Assembly (NCBI GenBank): GCA_030544235.1
Contig: JARUPU010000099.1
Coordinates: forward strand, 1-64,000
Direction: 5' to 3'
DNA length: 64,000 bases
DNA from: Lepturacanthus savala
Lineage: Eukaryota; Chordata; Actinopteri; Scombriformes; Trichiuridae
The notes beneath the pieces were generated by a model. It saw nothing but the letters and a program-made list of their open reading frames with translations, was not told the origin of the DNA and did not search any database. The position numbers and the translations under genes are program-made. Every line of letters begins with the position of its first letter. Within the stretch, counting starts at the first letter, position 1. Positions 48,913 through 60,234 of this stretch are shown here, piece after piece.

Positions 48913-50670
48913 AGTGATTTTAAAGGTGCTGCAGCACCGAAACCGAAAATCATATAGAAATTGAACCAATTCCTACACCCCCCAGTTAAGAATTTAGGTT
49001 TAGGGTTAGGGTTAGGGTTAGACTAGGGTTAGGGTTAGGCTCAGCTTTAGGGTATAGAGAACGAAACTACCAGGTATATCCCTCCCAGTGATTTTAAAGG
49101 TGCTGCAGCCCCGAAACCGAAAATCATATAGAAATTGAACCAATTCCTACACCCCCCAGTTAAGAATTTAGGGTTAGGGTTAGGGTTAGGGTTAGGGTTA
49201 GACTAGGGTTAGGGTTAGGCTCAGCTTTAGGGTATAGAGAACGAAACTACCAGGTATATCCCTCCCAGTGATTTTAAAGGTGCTGCAGCCCCGAAACCGA
49301 AAATCATATAGAAATTGAACCAATTCCTACACCCCCCAGTTAAGAATTTAGGGTTAGGGTTAGGGTTAGGGTTAGGGTTAGACTAGGGTTAGGGTCAGGC
49401 TCAGCGTTGGGGTATAGGGAACGAAACTACCAGGTATATCCCTCCCAGTGATTTTAAAGGTGCTGCAGCCCCGAAACCGAAAATCACATAGAAATTGAAC
49501 CAATTCCTACACCCCCCATTTAAGAATTTAGGGTTAGGGTTAGGGTTAGGGTTAGGGTTAGACTAGGGTTAGGGTTAGGCTCAGCGTTGGGGTATAGGGA
49601 ATGAAACTACCAGGTATATCCCTCCCAGTGATTTTAAAGGTGCTGCAGCCCCGAAACCGAAAATCATATAGAAATTGAACCAATTCCTACACCCCCCAGT
49701 TAAGAATTTAGGGTTAGGGTTAGGGTTAGGGTTAGACTAGGGTTAGGGTTAGGCTCAGCGTTGGGGTATAGGGAACGAAACTACCAGGTATATCCTTCCC
49801 AGTGATTTTAAAGGTGCTGCAGCCCCGAAACCGAAAATCATATAGAAATTGAACCAATTCCTACACCCCCCAGTTAAAAATTTAGGGTTAGGGTTAGGGT
49901 TAGACTAGGGTTAGGGTTAGGCTCAGCTTTAGGGTATAGAGAACGAAACTACCAGGTATATCCCTCCCAGTGATTATAAAGGTGCTGCAGCCCCGAAACC
50001 GAAAATCATATAGAAATTGAACCAATTCCTACACCCCCCAGTTAAGAATTTAGGGTTAGGGTTAGGGTTAGGGTTAGGGTTAGACTAGGGTTAGGGTTAG
50101 GCTCAGCGTTGGGGTATAGGGAACGAAACTACCAGGTATATCCCTCCCAGTGATTTTAAAGGTGCTGCGGCCCCGAAACCGAAAATCATATAGAAATTGA
50201 ACCAATTCCTACACCCCCCAGTTAAGAATTTAGGGTTAGGGTTAGGGTTAGGGTTAGGGTTAGACTAGGGTTAGGGTTAGGCTCAGCGTTGGGGTATAGG
50301 GAACGAAACTACCAGGTATATCCCTCCCAGTGATTTTAAAGGTGCTGCAGCCCCGAAACCGAAAATCATATAGAAATTGAACCAATTCCTACACCCCCCA
50401 GTTAAGAATTTAGGGTTAGGGTTAGGGTTAGGGTTAGACTAGGGTTAGGGTTAGGCTCAGCGTTGGGGTATAGGGAACGAAACTACCAGGTATATCCCTC
50501 CCAGTGATTTTAAAGGTGCTGCAGCCCCGAAACCGAAAATCATATAGAAATTGAACCAATTCCTACACCCCCCAGTTAAGAATTCAGGGTTAGGGTTAGG
50601 GTTAGGGTTAGACTAGGGTTAGGCTCAGCTTTAGGGTATAGAGAACGAAACTACCAGGTATATCCCTCCC
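48913..50670 (+). repeat. Short repeat C9 (1,758 bp, 10 monomers)
   Basis: Monomer map: HL 48913 (with GCACCG); L5 49087; k5 49267; c5 49447; 4 49627 (TCCTTCCC); L3 49801 (TTAAAAATTT); i5 49969; g5 50149; 4 50329; E short L 50503 (n=4). The GCACCG change in H occurs only here and at 50671, so the next unit is its sister copy. Compared with C6 and C8 the AACAAAAC monomer is missing. Confidence 0.9.
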
Positions 50671-52230
50671 AGTGATTTTAAAGGTGCTGCAGCACCGAAA
50701 CCGAAAATCATATAGAAATTGAACCAATTCCTACACCCCCCAGTTAAGAATTTAGGTTTAGGGTTAGGGTTAGGGTTAGACTAGGGTTAGGGTTAGGCTC
50801 AGCTTTAGGGTATAGAGAACGAAACTACCAGGTATATCCCTCCCAGTGATTTTAAAGGTGCTGCAGCCCCGAAACCGAAAATCATATAGAAATTGAACCA
50901 ATTCCTACACCCCCCAGTTAAGAATTTAGGGTTAGGGTTAGGGTTAGGGTTAGACTAGGGTTAGGGTTAGGCTCAGCGTTGGGGTATAGGGAACGAAACT
51001 ACCAGGTATATCCTTCCCAGTGATTTTAAAGGTGCTGCAGCCCCGAAACCGAAAATCATATAGAAATTGAACCAATTCCTACACCCCCCAGTTAAAAATT
51101 TAGGGTTAGGGTTAGGGTTAGACTAGGGTTAGGGTTAGGCTCAGCTTTAGGGTATAGAGAACGAAACTACCAGGTATATCCCTCCCAGTGATTATAAAGG
51201 TGCTGCAGCCCCGAAACCGAAAATCATATAGAAATTGAACCAATTCCTACACCCCCCAGTTAAGAATTTAGGGTTAGGGTTAGGGTTAGGGTTAGACTAG
51301 GGTTAGGGTTAGGCTCAGCGTTGGGGTATAGGGAACGAAACTACCAGGTATATCCCTCCCAGTGATTTTAAAGGTGCTGCGGCCCCGAAACCGAAAATCA
51401 TATAGAAATTGAACCAATTCCTACACCCCCCAGTTAAGAATTTAGGGTTAGGGTTAGGGTTAGGGTTAGGGTTAGACTAGGGTTAGGGTTAGGCTCAGCG
51501 TTGGGGTATAGGGAACGAAACTACCAGGTATATCCCTCCCAGTGATTTTAAAGGTGCTGCAGCCCCGAAACCGAAAATCATATAGAAATTGAACCAATTC
51601 CTACACCCCCCAGTTAAGAATTTAGGGTTAGGGTTAGGGTTAGGGTTAGACTAGGGTTAGGGTTAGGCTCAGCGTTGGGGTATAGGGAACGAAACTACCA
51701 GGTATATCCCTCCCAGTGATTTTAAAGGTGCTGCAGCCCCGAAACCGAAAATCATATAGAAATTGAACCAATTCCTACAGCCCCCAGTTAAGAATTTAGG
51801 GTTAGGGTTAGGGTTAGACTAGGGTTAGGGTTAGGCTCAGCGTTGGGGTATAGGGAACGAAACTACCAGGTATATCCCTCCCAGTGATTTTAAAGGTGCT
51901 GCAGCCCCGAAACCGAAAATCATATAGAAATTGAACCAATTCCTACACCCCCCAGTTAAGAATTTAGGGTTAGGGTTAGGGTTAGGGTCAGGGTTAGACT
52001 AGGGTTAGGCTCAGCTTTAGGGTATAGAGAACGAAACTACCAGGTATATACCTCCCAGTGATTTTAAAGGTGCTGCAGCCCCGAAACCGAAAATCATATA
52101 GAAATTGAACCAATTCCTACACCCCCCAGTTAAGAATTTAGGGTTAGGGTTAGGGTTAGGGTTAGACTAGGGTTAGGGTTAGGCTCAGCGTTGGGGTATA
52201 GGGAACGAAACTACCAGGTATATCCCTCCC
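50671..52230 (+). repeat. Deleted sister of C9 (1,560 bp, 9 monomers)
   Basis: Monomer map: HL 50671 (GCACCG); 4 50845 (TCCTTCCC); L3 51019 (TTAAAAATTT); i4 51187; g5 51361; 4 51541; o3 51715; R short L 51883 (ending TATATACC); 4 52057. Relative to C9 the three monomers at 49087-49626 are gone (540 bp). The offset drops from 1,758 to 1,218 there, so the deletion is an exact monomer multiple. The right-hand end has been replaced by the o3-R-4 trio of C8 rather than an E monomer. Confidence 0.88.
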
Positions 52231-54504
52231 AGTGATTTTAAAGGTGCTGCAGCCCCGAAACCGAAAATCATATAGAAATTGAACCAATTCCTACACCCCC
52301 CAGTTAAGAATTTAGGGTTAGGGTTAGGGTTAGGGTTAGGGTTAGACTAGGGTTAGGGTTAGGCTCAGCTTTAGGGTATAGAGAACGAAACTACCAGGTA
52401 TATCCCTCCCAGTGATTTTAAAGGTGCTGCAGCCCCAAAACCGAAAATCATATAGAAATTGACCCAATTCCTACACCCCCCAGTTAAGAATTTAGGGTTA
52501 GGGTTAGGGTTAGGGTTAGACTAGGGTTAGGGTTAGGCTCAGCGTTGGGGTATAGGGAACGAAACTACCAGGTATATCCCTCCCAGTGATTTTAAAGGTG
52601 CTGCAGCCCCGAAACCGAAAATCATATAGAAATTGAACCAATTCCTACACCCCCCAGTTAAGAATTTAGGGTTAGGGTTAGGGTTAGGGTTAGACTAGGG
52701 TTAGGGTTAGGCTCAGCGTTGGGGTATAGGGAACGAAACTACCAGGTATATCCCTCCCAGTGATTTTAAAGGTGCTGCAGCCCCGAAACCGAAAATCATA
52801 TAGAAATTGAACCAATTCCTACACCCCCCAGTTAAGAATTTAGGGTTAGGGTTAGGGTTAGGGTTAGACTAGGGTTAGTGTTAGGCTCAGCGTTGGGGTA
52901 TAGGGAACGAAACTACCAGGTATATCCCTCCCAGTGATTTTAAAGGTGCTGCAGCCCCGAAACCGAAAATCATATAGAAATTGAACCAATTCCTATAACC
53001 CCCAGTTAAGAATTTAGGGTTAGGGTTAGGGTTAGGGTTAGACTAGGGTTAGGGTTAGGCTCAGCGTTGGGGTATAGGGAACGAAACTACCAGGTATATC
53101 CCTCCCAGTGATTTTAAAGGTGCTGCAGCCCCGAAACCGAAAATCATATAGAAATTGAACCAATTCCTACACCCCCCAGTAAAGAATTTAGGGTTAGGGT
53201 TAGGGTTAGGGTTAGGGTTAGACTAGGGTTAGGGTTAGGCTCAGCGTTGGGGTATAGGGAACGAAACTACCAGGTATATCCCTCCCAGTGATTTTAAAGG
53301 TGCTGCAGCCCCGAAACCGAAAATCATATAGAAATTGAACCAATTCCTACACCCCCCAGTTAAGAATTTAGGGTTAGGTTTAGGGTTAGACTAGGGTCAG
53401 GGTTAGGCTCAGCGTTGGGGTATAGGGAATGAAACTACCAGGTATATCCCTCCCAGTGAATTTAAAGGTGCTGCAGCCCCGAAACCGAAAATCATATAGA
53501 AATTGAACCAATTCCTACACCCCCCAGTTAAGAATTTAGGGTTAGGGTTAGGGTTAGGGTTAGGGTTAGACTAGGGTTAGGGTTAGGCTCAGCGTTGGGG
53601 TATAGGGAACGAAACTACCAGGTATATCCCTCCCAGTGATTTTAAAGGTGCTGCAGCCCCGAAACCGAAAATCATATAGAAATTGAACCAATTCCTACAC
53701 CCCCCAGTAAAGAATTTAGGGTTAGGGTTAGGGTTAGGGTTAGACTAGGGTTAGGGTTAGGCTCAGCGTTGGGGTATAGGGAACGAAACTACCAGGTATA
53801 TCCCTCCCAGTGATTTTAAAGGTGCTGCAGCCCCGAAACCGAAAATCATATAGAAATTGAACCAATTCCTATAACCCCCAGTTAAGAATTTAGGGTTAGG
53901 GTTAGGGTTAGGGTTAGACTAGGGTTAGGGTTAGGCTCAGCGTTGGGGTATAGGGAACGAAACTACCAGGTATATCCCTCCCAGTGATTTTAAAGGTGCT
54001 GCAGCCCCGAAACCGAAAATCATATAGAAATTGAACCAATTCCTACACCCCCCAGTAAAGAATTTAGGGTTAGGGTTAGGGTTAGGGTTAGACTAGGGTT
54101 AGGGTTAGGCTCAGCGTTGGGGTATAGGGAACGAAACTACCAGGTATATCCCTCCCAGTGATTTTAAAGGTGCTGCAGCCCCGAAACCGAAAATCATATA
54201 GAAATTGAACCAATTCCTACACCCCCCAGTAAAGAATTTAGGGTTAGGGTTAGGGTTAGGGTTAGACTAGGGTTAGGGTTAGGCTCAGCGTTGGGGTATA
54301 GGGAACGAAACTACCAGGTATATCCCTCCCAGTGATTTTAAAGGTGCTGCAGCCCCGAAACCGAAAATCATATAGAAATTGAACCAATTCCTACACCCCC
54401 CAGTTAAGAATTTAGGGTTAGGGTTAGGGTTAGGGTTAGACTAGGGTTAGGGTTAGGCTCAGCGTTGGGGTATAGGGAACGAAACTACCAGGTATATCCC
54501 TCCC
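52231..54504 (+). repeat. Array segment with S-T-A-V-v module, first copy
   Basis: Monomer map: L5 52231; 4 52411 (CCCCAAAACC and TTGACCC, both unique); 4 52585; S4 52759; T4 52933; A5 53107; V 53287; v5 53455; A4 53635; T4 53809; A4 53983; A4 54157; 4 54331. The NT form of the central repeats is replaced here by the undeleted T form found at the left of the window. Two adjacent A monomers (53983 and 54157) are unusual and suggest a recent single-monomer duplication. Confidence 0.88.
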
Positions 54505-57500
54505 AGTGATTTTAAAGGTGCTGCAGCCCCGAAACCGAAAATCATATAGAAATTGAACCAATTCCTACACCCCCCAGTTAAGAATTTAGGGTTAGGGTTA
54601 GGGTTAGGGTTAGACTAGGGTTAGGGTTAGGCTCAGCGTTGGGGTATAGGGAACGAAACTACCAGGTATATCCCTCCCAGTGATTTTAAAGGTGCTGCAG
54701 CCCCGAAACCGAAAATCATATAGAAATTGAACCAATTCCTACACCCCCCAGTTAAGAATTTAGGGTTAGGGTTAGGGTTAGGGTTAGACTAGGGTTAGTG
54801 TTAGGCTCAGCGTTGGGGTATAGGGAACGAAACTACCAGGTATATCCCTCCCAGTGATTTTAAAGGTGCTGCAGCCCCGAAACCGAAAATCATATAGAAA
54901 TTGAACCAATTCCTATAACCCCCAGTTAAGAATTTAGGGTTAGGGTTAGGGTTAGGGTTAGACTAGGGTTAGGGTTAGGCTCAGCGTTGGGGTATAGGGA
55001 ACGAAACTACCAGGTATATCCCTCCCAGTGATTTTAAAGGTGCTGCAGCCCCGAAACCGAAAATCATATAGAAATTGAACCAATTCCTACACCCCCCAGT
55101 AAAGAATTTAGGGTTAGGGTTAGGGTTAGGGTTAGGGTTAGGGTTAGACTAGGGTTAGGGTTAGGCTCAGCGTTGGGGTATAGGGAACGAAACTACCAGG
55201 TATATCCCTCCCAGTGATTTTAAAGGTGCTGCAGCCCCGAAACCGAAAATCATATAGAAATTGAACCAATTCCTACACCCCCCAGTTAAGAATTTAGGGT
55301 TAGGTTTAGGGTTAGACTAGGGTCAGGGTTAGGCTCAGCGTTGGGGTATAGGGAATGAAACTACCAGGTATATCCCTCCCAGTGAATTTAAAGGTGCTGC
55401 AGCCCCGAAACCGAAAATCATATAGAAATTGAACCAATTCCTACACCCCCCAGTTAAGAATTTAGGGTTAGGGTTAGGGTTAGGGTTAGGGTTAGACTAG
55501 GGTTAGGGTTAGGCTCAGCGTTGGGGTATAGGGAACGAAACTACCAGGTATATCCCTCCCAGTGATTTTAAAGGTGCTGCAGCCCCGAAACCGAAAATCA
55601 TATAGAAATTGAACCAATTCCTACACCCCCCAGTAAAGAATTTAGGGTTAGGGTTAGGGTTAGGGTTAGGGTTAGGGTTAGGGTTAGACTAGGGTTAGGG
55701 TTAGGCTCAGCGTTGGGGTATAGGGAACGAAACTACCAGGTATATCCCTCCCAGTGATTTTAAAGGTGCTGCAGCCCCGAAACCGAAAATCATATAGAAA
55801 TTGAACCAATTCCTACACCCCCCAGTTAAGAATTTAGGGTTAGGGTTAGGGTTAGGGTTAGACTAGGGTTAGGGTTAGGCTCAGCTTTAGGGTATAGAGA
55901 ACGAAACTACCAGGTATATCCCTCCCAGTGATTTTAAAGGTGCTGCAGCCCCGAAACCGAAAATCATATAGAAATTGAACCAATTCCTACACCCCCCAGT
56001 TAAGAATTTAGGGTTAGGGTTAGGGTTAGGGTTAGACTAGGGTTAGGGTTAGGCTCAGCTTTAGGGTATAGAGAACGAAACTACCAGGTATATCCCTCCC
56101 AGTGATTTTAAAGGTGCTGCAGCCCCGAAACCGAAAATCATATAGAAATTGAACCAATTCCTACACCCCCCAGTTAAGAATTTAGGGTTAGGGTTAGGGT
56201 TAGGGTTAGACTAGGGTTAGGGTTAGGCTCAGCGTTGGGGTATAGGGAACGAAACTACCAGGTATATCCCTCCCAGTGATTTTAAAGGTGCTGCAGCCCC
56301 GAAACCGAAAATCATATAGAAATTGAACCAATTCCTACACCCCCCAGTAACGAATTTAGGGTTAGGGTTAGGGTTAGGGTTAGACTAGGGTTAGGGTTAG
56401 GCTCAGCGTTGGGGTATAGGGAACGAAACTACCAGGTATATCCCTCCCAGTGATTTTAAAGGTGCTGCAGCCCCGAAACCGAAAATCATATAGAAATTGA
56501 ACCAATTCCTACACCCCCCAGTTAAGAATTTAGGGTTAGGGTTAGGGTTAGGGTTAGACTAGGGTTAGGGTTAGGCTCAGCTTTAGGGTATAGAGAACGA
56601 AACTACCAGGTATATCCCTCCCAGTGATTTTAAAGGTGCTGCAGCCCCGAAACCGAAAATCATATAGAAATTGAACCAATTCCTACACCCCCCAGTTAAG
56701 AATTTAGGGTTAGGGTTAGGGTTAGGGTTAGGGTTAGACTAGGGTTAGGGTTAGGCTCAGCTTTAGGGTATAGAGAACGAAACTACCAGGTATATCCCTC
56801 CCAGTGATTTTAAAGGTGCTGCAGTCCCGAAACCGAAAATCATATAGAAATTGAACCAATTCCTACACCCCCCAGTTAAGAATTTAGGTTTAGGGTTAGG
56901 GTTAGGGTTAGGGTTAGACTAGGGTTAGGGTTAGGCTCAGCGTTGGGGTATAGGGAACGAAACTACCAGGTATATCCCTCCCAGTGATTTTAAAGGTGCT
57001 GCGGCCCCGAAACCGAAAATCATATAGAAATTGAACCAATTCCTACACCCCCCAGTTAAGAATTTAGGGTTAGGGTTAGGGTTAGGGTTAGGGTTAGACT
57101 AGGGTTAGGGTTAGGCTCAGCTTTAGGGTATAGAGAACGAAACTACCAGGTATATCCCTCCCAGTGATTTTAAAGGTGCTGCAGCCCCGAAACCGAAAAT
57201 CATATAGAAATTGAACCAATTCCTACACCCCCCAGTTAAGAATTTAGGGTTAGGGTTAGGGTTAGGGTTAGGGTTAGACTAGGGTTAGGGTTAGGCTCAG
57301 CGTTGGGGTATAGGGAACGAAACTACCAGGTATATCCCTCCCAGTGATTTTAAAGGTGCTGCAGCCCCGAAACCGAAAATCATATAGAAATTGAACCAAT
57401 TCCTACACCCCCCAGTTAAGAATTTAGGGTTAGGGTTAGGGTTAGGGTTAGACTAGGGTTAGGGTTAGGCTCAGCGTTGGGGTATAGGGAACGAAACTAC

Positions 57501-57684
57501 CAGGTATATCCCTCCCAGTGATTTTAAAGGTGCTGCAGCCCCGAAACCGAAAATCATATAGAAATTGAACCAATTCCTACACCCCCCAGTTAAGAATTTA
57601 GGGTTAGGGTTAGGGTTAGACTAGGGTTAGGGTTAGGCTCAGCGTTGGGGTATAGGGAACGAAACTACCAGGTATATCCCTCCC
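54505..57684 (+). repeat. Array segment with S-T-A-V-v module, second copy
   Basis: Monomer map: 4 54505; S4 54679; T4 54853; A6 55027; V 55213; v5 55381; A7 55561; L4 55753; L4 55927; 4 56101; A4 56275 (CAGTAACG); L4 56449; L5 56623; H5 56803 (GCAGTCCCG); gL5 56983; 5 57163; 4 57343; 3 57517. The first six monomers repeat 52585-53634 at about 1,920 bp, with one extra hexamer. The H-gL5-5-4 run resembles the central units but without their E monomer. Confidence 0.88.
55642..55683 (+). repeat. Seven-hexamer TTAGGG run in an A monomer
   Basis: Seven perfect TTAGGG in A monomer 55561. The corresponding A monomer of the previous module (53635) has four. Confidence 0.95.
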
Positions 57685-58044
57685 AGTGATTTTAAAGGTG
57701 CTGCGGCCCCGAAACCGAAAATCATATAGAAATTGAACCAATTCCTACACCCCCCAGTTAAGAATTTAGGGTTAGGGTTAGGGTTAGGGTTAGGGTTAGG
57801 GTTAGGGTTAGACTAGGGTTAGGGTTAGGCTCAGCGTTGGGGTATAGGGAACGAAACTACCAGGTATATCCCTCCCAGTGATTTTAAAGGTGCTGCAGCC
57901 CCGAAACCGAAAATCATATAGAAATTGAACCAATTCCTACACCCCCCAGTTAAGAATTTAGGGTTAGGGTTAGGGTTAGACTAGGGTTAGGGTTAGGCTC
58001 AGCTTTAGGGTATAGAGAAAGAAACTACCAGGTATATCCCTCCC
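57685..58044 (+). repeat. Array segment leading into repeat D
   Basis: Monomer map: g7 57685; aL3 57877. The aL3 monomer ends AGAGAAAG, where other L monomers have AGAGAACG. This change removes a CpG and occurs only at 57877, 58927, 60055 and 61093. The g7 monomer and its left neighbour 3 at 57517 mirror the pair 3 58393 and g8 58561. Confidence 0.88.
57766..57807 (+). repeat. Seven-hexamer TTAGGG run
   Basis: Seven perfect TTAGGG in g monomer 57685. Its neighbour group at 58561 has eight, while the central g monomers have five, so g monomers in this end of the array have expanded tracts. Confidence 0.95.
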
Positions 58045-58641
58045 AGTGATTTTAAAGGTGCTGCAGCCCCGAAACCGAAAATCATATAGAAATTGAACCA
58101 ATTCCTACACCCCCCAGTTAAGAATTTAGGGTTAGGGTTAGGGTTAGGGTTAGACTAGGGTTAGTGTTAGTCTCAGCGTTGGGGTATAGGGAACGAAACT
58201 ACCAGGTATATCCCTCCCAGTGATTTTAAAGGTGCTGCAGCCCCGAAACCGAAAATCATATAGAAATTGAACCAATTCCTACACCCCCCAGTTAAGAATT
58301 TAGGGTTAGGGTTAGGGTTAGGGTTAGACTAGGGTTAGGGTTAGGCTCAGCTTTAGGGTATAGAGAACGAAACTACCAGGTATATCCCTCCCAGTGATTT
58401 TAAAGGTGCTGCAGCCCCGAAACCGAAAATCATATAGAAATTGAACCAATTCCTACACCCCCCAGTTAAGAATTTAGGGTTAGGGTTAGGGTTAGACTAG
58501 GGTTAGGGTTAGGCTCAGCGTTGGGGTATAGGGAACGAAACTACCAGGTATATCCCTCCCAGTGATTTTAAAGGTGCTGCGGCCCCGAAACCGAAAATCA
58601 TATAGAAATTGAACCAATTCCTACACCCCCCAGTTAAGAAT

Positions 58642-58689
58642 TTAGGGTTAGGGTTAGGGTTAGGGTTAGGGTTAGGGTTAGGGTTAGGG
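58642..58689 (+). repeat. Longest perfect TTAGGG run (8 hexamers)
   Basis: Eight uninterrupted TTAGGG in g monomer 58561, followed by TTAGAC. The orthologous monomer 60751 in repeat D copy 2 has only four. The G-rich strand can in principle fold into two stacked four-hexamer quadruplexes. Confidence 0.95.
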
Positions 58690-59787
58690 TTAGACTAGGG
58701 TTAGGGTTAGGCTCAGCGTTGGGGTATAGGGAACGAAACTACCAGGTATATCCCTCCCAGTGATTTTAAAGGTGCTGCAGCCCCGAAACCGAAAATCATA
58801 TAGAAATTGAACCAATTCCTACACCCCCCAGTTAAGAATTTAGGGTTAGGTTTAGGGTTAGACTAGGGTCAGGGTTAGGCTCAGCGTTGGGGTATAGGGA
58901 ATGAAACTACCAGGTATATCCCTCCCAGTGAATTTAAAGGTGCTGCAGCCCCGAAACCGAAAATCATATAGAAATTGAACCAATTCCTACACCCCCCAGT
59001 TAAGAATTTAGGGTTAGGGTTAGGGTTAGGGTTAGGGTTAGACTAGGGTTAGGGTTAGGCTCAGCTTTAGGGTATAGAGAAAGAAACTACCAGGTATATC
59101 CCTCCCAGTGATTTTAAAGGTGCTGCAGCCCCGAAACCGAAAATCATATAGAAATTGAACCAATTCCTACACCCCCCAGTAAAGAATTTAGGGTTAGGGT
59201 TAGGGTTAGGGTTAGGGTTAGGGTTAGACTAGGGTTAGGGTTAGGCTCAGCGTTGGGGTATAGGGAACGAAACTACCAGGTATATCCCTCCCAGTGATTT
59301 TAAAGGTGCTGCAGCCCCGAAACCGAAAATCATATAGAAATTGAACCAATTCCTACACCCCCCAGTTAAGAATTTAGGGTTAGGGTTAGGGTTAGGGTTA
59401 GACTAGGGTTAGGGTTAGGCTCAGCTTTAGGGTATAGAGAACGAAACTACCAGGTATATCCCTCCCAGTGATTTTAAAGGTGCTGCAGCCCCGAAACCGA
59501 AAATCATATAGAAATTGAACCAATTCCTACACCCCCCAGTTAAGAATTTAGGGTTAGGGTTAGGGTTAGGGTTAGACTAGGGTTAGGGTTAGGCTCAGCG
59601 TTGGGGTATAGGGAACGAAACTACCAGGTATATCCCTCCCAGTGATTTTAAAGGTGCTGCAGCCCCGAAACCGAAAATCATATAGAAATTGAACCAATTC
59701 CTACACCCCCCAGTTAAGAATTTAGGGTTAGGGTTAGGGTTAGGGTTAGACTAGGGTTAGGGTTAGGCTCAGCGTTGGGGTATAGGG

Positions 59788-59847
59788 TTAGGGTTAGGGT
59801 TAGGGTTAGACTAGGGTTAGGGTTAGGCTCAGCGTTGGGGTATAGGG
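59788..59847 (+). repeat. Extra telomeric block 3 (60 bp)
   Basis: Same structure as the other blocks but one TTAGGG shorter. Followed, as in all cases, by a Y monomer (59875). Confidence 0.95.
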
Positions 59848-60234
59848 AACGAAACTACCAGGTATATCCCTCCCAGTGATTTTAAAGGTGCTGCAGCCCC
59901 GAAACCGAAAATCATATGGAAATTGAACCAATTCCTACACCCCCCAGTTAAGAATTTAGGGTTAGGGTTAGGGTTAGGGTTAGGGTTAGACTAGGGTTAG
60001 GGTTAGGCTCAGCGTTGGGGTATATGGAACGAAACTACCAGGTATATCCCTCCCAGTGATTTTAAAGGTGCTGCAGCCCCGAAACCGAAAATCATATAGA
60101 AATTGAACCAATTCCTACACCCCCCAGTTAAGAATTTAGGGTTAGGGTTAGGGTTAGGGTTAGGGTTAGACTAGGGTTAGGGTTAGGCTCAGCTTTAGGG
60201 TATAGAGAAAGAAACTACCAGGTATATCCCTCCC

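Larger units (their letters stand above)
58045..60234 (+). repeat. Higher-order repeat D, copy 1 (2,190 bp, 12 monomers)
   Basis: Monomer map: S4 58045 (with TTAGTCTC); L4 58219; 3 58393; g8 58561; V 58759; vaL5 58927; A6 59107; L4 59293; 4 59467; I4 59641; Y5 59875; aL5 60055. It contains the longest pure TTAGGG run of the window (g8) and one of the five extra telomeric blocks (I, here 60 bp). Confidence 0.92.
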
